This document shows positions 56,579 to 64,000 of a stretch of 64,000 nucleotides of DNA, piece by piece. Both the position numbers and the translations under genes were made by a program. The stretch comes from Rhytidiadelphus loreus (lineage: Eukaryota; Streptophyta; Bryopsida; Hypnales; Hylocomiaceae): assembly GCA_947034895.1 (NCBI GenBank), contig OX344765.1, positions 11,723,001 to 11,787,000 on the forward strand, in the 5' to 3' direction. Under the pieces are notes generated by a model. That model saw nothing but the letters and a program-made list of their open reading frames with translations. It had not been told where the DNA came from and made no database searches. Every line of letters begins with the position of its first letter. Positions within the stretch are counted from its first letter, which is position 1.

Positions 56579-57293
56579 GGTGATTGCAAGAAAGACCGAA
56601 CGATTTTGGTAGCGTTTGGTCAAAAACTGCTTTTTTTTTTGCCCAATACTAGGAGTACTACAAAATGGAGCAATCTCAGCCATTGATCTGAAAAATCAAC
56701 AGCCAATAGTACTTTTGAATACTTTATAATACTAAAACAGTACTACTTAAAAAAAATGACAGTTTGTGATAGAAGGTAGATAAAATTAAGTATAAATTAA
56801 TAAAAACTAAAAAATCATGAATAAAAAAAACTAAAAATTGGCCATTTATAAAGACTTGATAGTGATTACATTTCACCAAAAACTAGAAGTTGAAACCATC
56901 ATGAAAGTTTGGAGTGCTATGCACAAGGGACCCCTATTTGCATGCATGTTGAGGACAAACAATTGTGTTTTTTTGAATTCCCTTTGGTGGGCACATGTCC
57001 ATCTAGTGTGGGAATAGGCCACAAAAAAGTCAAGTGAACATCATGTTTTTTGGATACTTCACAGTACTAAAAAACCCTAAACCGTAAAGTGTGACAAATT
57101 AGCTAAATTGATATTTAATTATAACATTATTTTTCAAATTTTTTGAAAATTAACAAATCTCATGTTTTTTGAGTTATCAATCTTCCATAAAAATTTCAAG
57201 TCCATTGGCTTCAATTTCCAAAAGTTATAGCCAAAACCAACTCCATCACTTCAATTGTGATGCCTCACAGGACCGGTCTTTCTTGCAATCACC
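56579..57293 (+). mobile_element. TIR element Y, 715 bp, GGTGATTGCAAGAAAGAC ends
   Basis: It starts GGTGATTGCAAGAAAGACCG and ends CGGTCTTTCTTGCAATCACC, so its ends are inverted repeats of at least 18 bases. It is one base longer than X and in the opposite orientation. No target duplication is clear. Confidence 0.78.
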
Positions 57294-59993
57294 TTTTAGT
57301 TGTGGTTCACTTGTTTGTGAATGATTGCACCATGACTATTTCAATGCTAGTTTTTGCTAAATAAAAAATGAAAAAACAATTGCTATGTAGTTATTGTTTA
57401 GTCATTTTTTAGAATGTGAATGGATTCCTATCAACAAGGATTGTAAGCATTTATTATATTCTAAGCAACAATGACTACAACCATTTTGAAAAATACTTGA
57501 AGTTCATAGCAAGCATTGCCAAGGACCACATTAGTAGAAACCAATTCACCCTTTATGTCAAATGCAGTGTAAAATACATAGTAGATTTTACTATGAAAAT
57601 ATAGAAAATGACCAAGAAAATGAATGAAAAATGGCTATTTGTATAGAATGTATTTCATTGTCATTTACATATTGATTGAATTTTAAAATTCTTGGGTGTA
57701 TAATTGATCACATTCTTGTCATTCCAACCTTTTTTTTGAATCCTAACAAATAGCCATGTTTCATCATGCCAACTTGAATAAGAACTTAGACTTCTTATTT
57801 CAAAATTTTGCTCTCAGGATTTACATTTCCCTAGATGTATAGATCTACATATTGTATTCATATTGCATATGCTTTAATTCATTAAGCTCATTGTGGACAA
57901 TTCAAGTTCCAAGGATATTGGTTTTAAATCTTTGTGGTTGTCTAAGCATGATTTATGAAAAGTTTGAGTTTATTCAACACAAGCATTGTAGACCAACATA
58001 ATACAAATTTAGCATCCAATCACTCAACAATTATTAATTATCTTAATTATGTATAAATGACTGAAATACAACTAGAGCCTTAATCAATAACTATTCGTAA
58101 GCATGAAAGTTGTGTGGTAGTGTCATATTGTCCCAAATTTGTCTAACAATATTCTTTGAAGCCATTATCTTATAGGGTTTTCACAGTCATGTCACATCAG
58201 GATGTTAGGATGTCAAGATTCAACCCTAGCATTTGTCAAGATCATGAATGTTTTTTGGGAAGCATGTTTGTTTAGATTGATGGCCTGTCCATCTAGATCA
58301 ATGACCTATCCATTGTCAGGATCAACAACCTCTTTGTCTAGATTGACAAATAAGCTGTACAAAAACAAAATAATTTCTTTAGGCAGATGTGATATTGATG
58401 TGTTTTGATTGACACTAACGGACATCCCAATGGAAAAATTCAACATCATGTCGATAGAAAACCCTAGTTTTATATGACCGCGACATTCAAACTTCAACTC
58501 TTTTTCTACACATGGCGATTGCCACCTTGATCATAGCTCCTTTTTGGACTCTAGATTGACTAAAGTTTTAGCAACAAAAACCAATCAAACAAGGTAGGCA
58601 ATAGTATACACAATCAGCTATGACTTTTTAAAGATAAACCAATCATACTATGCACTCTAGAATTTATAAAAACATTTCTTTTATAGGTAGGCAATAAAGT
58701 CTCTCTTCATTTGCTGAAACTACAATTTCCTCAACCCTATACCTTGAAACAATTCTCTATAGTTCTAAACCCTAAACATTTTGGATTTTGCCAATGTTTT
58801 TTTTAGCAATAGCTTATATTTTGTTTTTGGACTATCACCATGTTTCTACTGATGGACTCATTTATCCCAACAAATCATGGATTTCAAACAAAGATTGCTC
58901 TTAACATTTGCCCTCCACCTTATTAAACATTAACAAGATAGACTTTTTGCAAATAAAAGAGGAACATTGACTTTTCACAAGCATTTGAAGGATGAGGCCA
59001 CTACTAAGATGGAAAATGAATAGAATATTTTCCACATTGAGTATTGGAGAACTTTAGTTAATGTGGACATAATAGAATTTAGGAGTTACAAGAGCTATAG
59101 CTATAGAAAGCATAACAAAGGCAATCGGCTTCAATACGATAGAATTATAGACTTCCAAATATATAAAATGGATCATGAAATCAAAATGTAGAGATGTCCA
59201 AACCTATAGGCAAGCTAGGGACTACTCCAAAGAAAATGTTGTTGGTTCTTTAGTGATCGCTTGTAGCACTCCACAATCACATAGCCTATAATAATTTTAA
59301 AATGATTTGTTTATTATAAAATAATTTTAAAAATAATTTGTTTATATTATCTTGACGTGACAATCGTTCGGCTACGTGAGATGATAGTAGTGGCTACGTT
59401 TTCCATAGTCTCGGAACTCTAGGGAACTTGTAGCCCTCTAGACAAGGCAAATCTCATCTAATGTTGTATCTTCTCTATATATGATCTATGGCAACAACAC
59501 CTAAAATCACTTCACTAAATCACTTGAACTAGAATGTTTTTTTGTTAGGTTTGGTTGTTAGTCAAAAAGAGATTTTAGATTTTTTTATAATGCATTTCTA
59601 TCTAGTCACCATATGAATACACTATGAGTTTTGAAAGAGTTGAAAATAGAGTTCTAAAATTGATCCTAGCTCTCATGAATAGTGGTTGTACATCTAATAG
59701 ACTTTAGGTGCTCAAAGTGAAAATAATATAATCATTTCTTAAAAATCATAATAAACATTCATAGCTCTTCAAAAATATCTATACAATTGATTCTTATATA
59801 ATTTTTTTTCTTTGTATTGATATGTTATTCTAATGTTCTTGAAGCTTCTTTAAGAATTAGTAATTACAATAGATGAATTGTAGTTTTCAAAACATTCATC
59901 ATTTATTCAGTGGATGGTTGAGCATTTTGGGATTAGACAAAAATTTGGATGGGTCAGATTCAAGAATATGTCATAATTAGGTGAATTTACTTT
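57294..59993. other. AT-rich spacer, no gene
   Basis: No supportable gene; short ORFs only. The tail from 59545 holds copies of the dispersed repeats seen at 16.5 and 50.0 kb. Confidence 0.5.
59545..59940 (+). repeat. composite dispersed repeat (copies at 16515 and 49990)
   Basis: The first 160 bases match 16515-16690 and the rest matches 49990-50180. A longer ancestral repeat may therefore have left partial copies at three places. Confidence 0.5.
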
Positions 59994-60836
59994 CACTAGG
60001 AAAAACCTACGTTTTAGGTGACGTTTTGTAATTTTTTTAAATGGATTTTAGGTGACTATGCATCCAAAAGAGGTAGTTACACATCTGGTTTGCCATTAGT
60101 TGCCCCCCCCTCCCAAAAATGAATAGGCGGTTGATTTTTTTTTAAATGCTTCCCCTTCCAGAATGCCATTGATTTCTCAAAAAAATTTAAGCCGTTGATC
60201 TTTGAGATTGAATCTAAGCCATCCATCCAAATACGAATACAGATATAGAATCAAGATACGGATACAGATACCAAAATACAAATACAAATACAAAATCAAA
60301 ATACGGATACGGATACGGATACCAAAATACAAACATGGATACAAAATCAAAATACGGATATGGATACGGAGACAACACCAAAATACAAATACGGATATAG
60401 AATCAAAATACGGATACTTGATATTGGAATATTGTACAATACAGATATGGATACGATATACGATATACAGAGATGGGATACGGGATTTTCATTGTCCCAT
60501 ATTGTTTGTCATGTTAACATCATTCAAAAAATTACAAGTAGGGAGAGGGGGGATGAAAATTTAAGAAATTAATTTTAATTAAATTTCTTTTTTAAACCTG
60601 GGGGTGGAGGGGAGTTTAAAATTAATTAATTAAAATTTTGAGTGCATAGTGATAGAAGTGTCACTATGTAATTTTTTTAAACGGATTTTAGGTGACATCC
60701 ATTGCAACAAATCCATGTTTTTATGTCAACATTGACGTATTGTTGACATAAAGACATTGATTTGTTCATTGGACATCACCTAAAATCTATTTAAAAAATT
60801 ACAAAACCTCACCTAAAATGTGGGTCTCTTATAGTG
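59994..60836. mobile_element. non-autonomous CACTA element, 843 bp, TTT target duplication
   Basis: It starts CACTAGGAAAAACC and ends with TAGTG (CACTATAAGAGACCC in reverse complement). TTT at 59991-59993 and 60837-60839 is the 3-bp duplication typical of CACTA/En-Spm. Just inside, TTTTGTAATTTTTT with GGATTTTAGGTGA is inverted at the other end. The interior contains an imperfect ATACGG hexamer array and no transposase. Confidence 0.8.
60225..60490. repeat. imperfect hexamer array (AATACGGATACG-type)
   Basis: Runs such as AAATACAAATACAAATAC, ATACGGATACGGATACGG and CAAAATCAAAATACGG alternate through the block. The 120-codon ORF through it (60202-60564) is a product of the repeat (KYKYKIKIRIRIRIPKYK) and not counted as a gene. 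Confidence 0.8.
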
Positions 60837-62379
60837 TTTAGCCTTGGTTGTCTTGCAATAATCAAACTTTCCTACTAACAAAATTAACTTGAATATCATT
60901 ATAAAATCCTCAAACAAAAAGATTTTTTGGGAGATTTATTAGCAAGAATAAACCTGGCCTAGAAACATAGATCTAAGAGTTTTGAGGACTTTTGGGGTAA
61001 CATTGTCATTCTTGTCCATGCCATGGTATGGGATTCACCAAATCTTTTTCACTAATATATGTAATAATAACATATGTGTGTGTAGATGACAAATTAAAAA
61101 AAAAAACTATAAGCTCTCAATAGAAATCGAAGAGTACTTTGAGGCATTTGCTTGCTTCAAGGATGTCCACTTATTAATCCCTGCACAAATGTGATTTTTG
61201 AGGTCCAAAAGTGCTTCAAAATACTTGTACCCAAAGTAAGGCTTAAATCTTCATCAATATTTATTTTTTAACAAATTCAATTGTAGGTCTTCTTAACTCA
61301 ACTTCTTCAAGTATGTCCTCTCCAAATTTTAGAGTGAAAATTCCCACCCATTGCAAGTTCAATGTGCCTAAACTTCAAAAAATAGTTTTTTCTAGCCCTT
61401 TCTAAAGATGAAGTTTTGTCTTTCAACATTTTAAGAACAAACATGCTTTTCCTTTTTAGTCTATATGTTGAAAAGTGTTTTGAGAGTACATAGAAAATTT
61501 TTTTTACTAAAAGAACTTTCATATTCATCTTTAAGAAAATTATAAAAAGGAAGGTGGTCTTTGATATACAAAAAATCTAAATTGTTGATAATTTTGACAA
61601 GAAATTGAGAATTACTAATCTCAATAGTGAGAATGTTCTAAAAAACAATATATACCCAATGTTTTTATATTTATATGGGAATTTTCAAATTAAGTTCATA
61701 TAGAGACTTTGTATAATTTTTCTACTTTCAAAATAAAACTCCTCATAACCTTCATGTCATTATTCGAAATTCAATGGTTCAAATGTTTTTGTAGATATCA
61801 ATCTAAACAATAAAAAAAACTAATTGATATTTTCTTAAAAAATATAATCAGCTCCCCAGTTTGACATTGAAATCAGAAGAAAATAAAACCCTTATAACTT
61901 TTGCAACATTTAATGGAATGGTGTGAAACAAAACTTCATTTGTAAATTAGAATGATTAGCATCTATCTTCAAGATTACATGCAAAAATTTCAAATTATGA
62001 AGTGAATAGAGCTTGCTTAGGTTCTTGAGAAATCCAAAATAGTCTAGTTAATCCTTAAGGGTTAAAGGGAGTTTATGGCATGAGCAAATATCTTATACTT
62101 TCAACTTTAACCTTCAAAGAATGAGCTAGTCACCGAGGAAATCATCCTTTTTGGTATTTTGTGAATCATTTGCTTAAGAAAATCCAAAGAGCACTAATTG
62201 GAGATCAAACTATCAAAATTCCAAAGATGAACCAATTTGCACTTTTGTCTTGTTCCGTATCAACCATACTGGATTAAAAATTAAAGGAATATTGTGCGAG
62301 TGCCAAAAAGTTATAAATCCGCTCAATTGGATTTTTTTCTCAAGAGCCTAAGATTCTCACCAAAGAATCCAATATTTGA

Positions 62380-62875
62380 ACCAATGTTCAGGAAGTTTTT
62401 TGAGTTTTACTAGCTATTTCTTTTCAATTCCCGAATTGAATTGCTTTTACAAATTGTTTTTTCTAAAATTTATTGAAAATAGTAATTTTATAGATTTTTT
62501 TTACCCATTTTTTGTTGATGTTTCCAAATTGCAAGTTTTTTTTCCCCAACTCCACTAGATAACTTTGAACTAGCTGCCAGTTCTTCCCAAACATAGATCA
62601 ACGTTTGGAATTTTTTTTATAGTTTTACCAACTAATTTCTTCCAATTCCCAAATTGAACCAATTATTCAAGTATTGAGTCTGATTTCTTTCTTTCTTTTT
62701 CACTAAAAATAGAAATTTTATAGAATTTTTCATTGTTTTTTTTTCCAATTCCACTGGGTAATTTTTTTTTTTTTTTTTTAACAAATGAAAAACCCATTGC
62801 ATTAAAAAGCGACTGTGGATAACTTTGAACTTTGAATTAGCTGCCGGTTCTTCCCAAACATAGATTTGGTCCACC
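62380..62875. repeat. two-unit tandem repeat (period about 240), second unit interrupted
   Basis: Both units hold TTTTACTAGCTATTTCTTTT-type sequence, CAATTCCCGAATTGAA or CCCAAATTGAACC, TCCACT(A/G)G, ATAACTTTGAAC, TAGCTGCC(A/G)GTTC and TTCCCAAACATAGAT. In the second unit a 60-base insert separates CCACTGG from ATAACTTTG. Confidence 0.65.
62757..62823 (-). mobile_element. short 3' end of a non-LTR retroposon
   Basis: On the minus strand GCTTTTTAATGCAATGGGTT then TTTCATTTGTT and a long poly-A run interrupts the repeat unit at 62621-62875. ACTGGGTAA on one side and ACTGTGGATAA on the other may be the target duplication. Only about 45 bases of element body remain. Confidence 0.5.
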
Positions 62876-63060
62876 ACCTTAAAAAGAGCAGGAAAAGTGG
62901 CGGTTTTGGATGCTTCTACCTTATTCCCAGCACCATCATGCTATATCATCCAGGGAGCCACATGGGAAAATTGTGCAACATTGTGGTCCCAACTACCCCC
63001 CAAATTAAGTTACACCAGAGTTGGATACAGTATGTTTGAAGGATTATTTCAATATGAGTA

Positions 63061-64000
63061 TTATTAGGGCAATAGCCTATTATTCATCAGTTTCGCTTTA
63101 ATTGCCCTTTTCCGAACTCCACGTCAACAAGCATATCCCAAGCCCGTCGGATGACGTGTAGAGTTCCGTAGTTCCTCCGTCTAGAAGTCGGCGTCCTGAT
63201 TGTAGCTCGAGACTTCGTGTCGAGATCAGTCAGCGACCATTGGATGGGGGTTTAGTTCGCTTCCAAATTCTCCTCCAGTCCAGACCTCTTCAGATCAAGC
63301 TTCCATTACGAAAGTCCTCCCGTAATGACGTGGATTGACCGTCCATCAGTCGGCGTCCAGAATCGCCGTACAGTACGACATTGCAAGGTGGGAGTGGTCG
63401 GCGACCTTTGGACGGGGGAAGTGAAGCTGCGATCTTCCTCAACAGGGTTCTCCTTCGGGAGATGAATACAATCAGGAGTAGCCTAGAGGAGAATTTTGTA
63501 GGTGTAGTCCGCACTTTTCTCGATGGATTATTTTATACGTTTTGGATATGGATCACGATGATTTTCTTGTCGTTCGGTGCACGAAAGTGTTGGAAAAGGT
63601 TGATTGGAAGCTTGATCACGCACGCGGCGTGTTGTAGAGAGGAGAGGTTTGAAATTTTCAGAAAATTCAGAAATTCCAGTTGGAGGATCGGATTCGAAGC
63701 AAACAAATAACGGAAGCGATTTCGGAATTAGGTTTAGAAGGTAATTCCCGAATCTTAAGAGATTCCATTACAGGACAATTATTTTTCCTTTTTTTTTTCT
63801 TTGTACGTTGAAGTTGCGCTGACATCTGATGTATTCGTTTGTCTTTTCAGTGTTTTATTTCACACTTATCAAAGCAGAATTCCAATCGCTTTGTTTCAAA
63901 GAAAAGCAAAAGAAACCAGAATTCTGTAGCAAAACAGTCAAAGACACGATACATCGTTTTTTCCCGTTTTGTCATCAGTGAGACTGTTGATGAGGCTACG
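63061..64000 (+). other. GC-richer block, possible 5' end of a gene beyond the window
   Basis: Base composition changes sharply at about 63.1 kb. GTCGG, GACGTG, GTCGGCGTCC and GCGACC(A/T)TTGGA words occur twice, near 63150-63260 and 63325-63420, an imperfect duplication of period about 170. An ORF of about 83 codons (ATG near 63462, ending at 63710) has a hydrophobic Trp/Phe-rich middle and is unrecognised. It may be a short upstream ORF or the first exon of a gene lying to the right. Confidence 0.35.

Larger units (their letters stand above)
60840..63060. other. AT-rich spacer, no gene
   Basis: ORFs are short and low-complexity. A tandem pair with a small retroposon insertion lies at 62380-62875. 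Confidence 0.5.

Noticed and set aside
60202..60564. 120-codon ORF rich in Lys, Tyr, Ile, Arg
   Set aside because: It is the translation of the ATACGG/AATACA hexamer array inside the CACTA element.
1..64000. CRISPR array, operons, bacterial promoters, riboswitches
   Set aside because: Introns, plant nuclear genes and plant DNA transposons make this eukaryotic; no regularly spaced identical short repeats are present.

Overview
The window reads as nuclear DNA of a land plant, most likely a non-seed plant such as a bryophyte or another lineage with GC-rich genes and AT-rich spacers. The evidence is a nucleus-encoded chloroplast ribosomal protein with a serine-rich transit peptide, a broken copy of the chloroplast tocopherol/plastoquinone methyltransferase VTE3, a plant-type complex I subunit NDUFA13, a single-domain Aha1 co-chaperone, GT-AG introns, and at least one intron of the minor (U12, AT-AC) class. 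The species cannot be named from the sequence.

Genes sit in short GC-richer islands. From 0.9 to 10.5 kb there is an intronless eL30 gene (+), an unrecognised multi-exon gene (-, 2817-6163) whose start is repeated three times in tandem, a small acidic/basic protein gene (-, 7114-7344), and a wrecked VTE3 copy (+, 8546-9494) followed by a 110-138 bp tandem array. From 21.2 to 25.5 kb there is a ten-exon BRCT-domain gene (+, TopBP1/MEI1-like). The genes from 37.8 to 49.2 kb are plastid ribosomal protein PSRP3/cS23 (+), AHA1-like (+) and NDUFA13 (-). A GC-richer block at 63.1-64.0 kb may be the 5' end of a gene that lies beyond the window. The host genes are ordinary housekeeping or DNA-repair functions and do not form an operon or pathway.

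The most striking object is a complete 8.06-kb piggyBac-superfamily transposon at 28873-36935. It has TTAA target duplications, 14-bp terminal inverted repeats starting CCC, and a transposase whose four catalytic Asp and C-terminal Cys-rich domain are all present. That reading frame is interrupted only by in-frame TAG codons. The element also carries at least two intact ORFs of unknown function, one preceded by a TATA box. Several small TTAA-flanked elements elsewhere in the window (19437-19816, 53431-53981, 472-692) could be non-autonomous relatives.

Most of the rest is decayed repeat DNA. It includes MULE-like MITEs with TIRs beginning GGCCAGGGTGAA (12.8-14.6 kb, 26.6 kb), a GGTAGGAGGTC-ended MITE family (3 copies), a nest of TIR elements at 18.7-19.9 kb, a non-autonomous CACTA element with a TTT target duplication (59994-60836), two inverted 714/715-bp elements with GGTGATTGCAAGAAAGAC ends, tiny retroposition footprints, and many dispersed degenerate copies. 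From 49.3 to 63 kb I see no supportable host gene.

A recurring theme is imperfect tandem duplication (about 100-460 bp units) of the flanks or introns of nearly every gene in the window.
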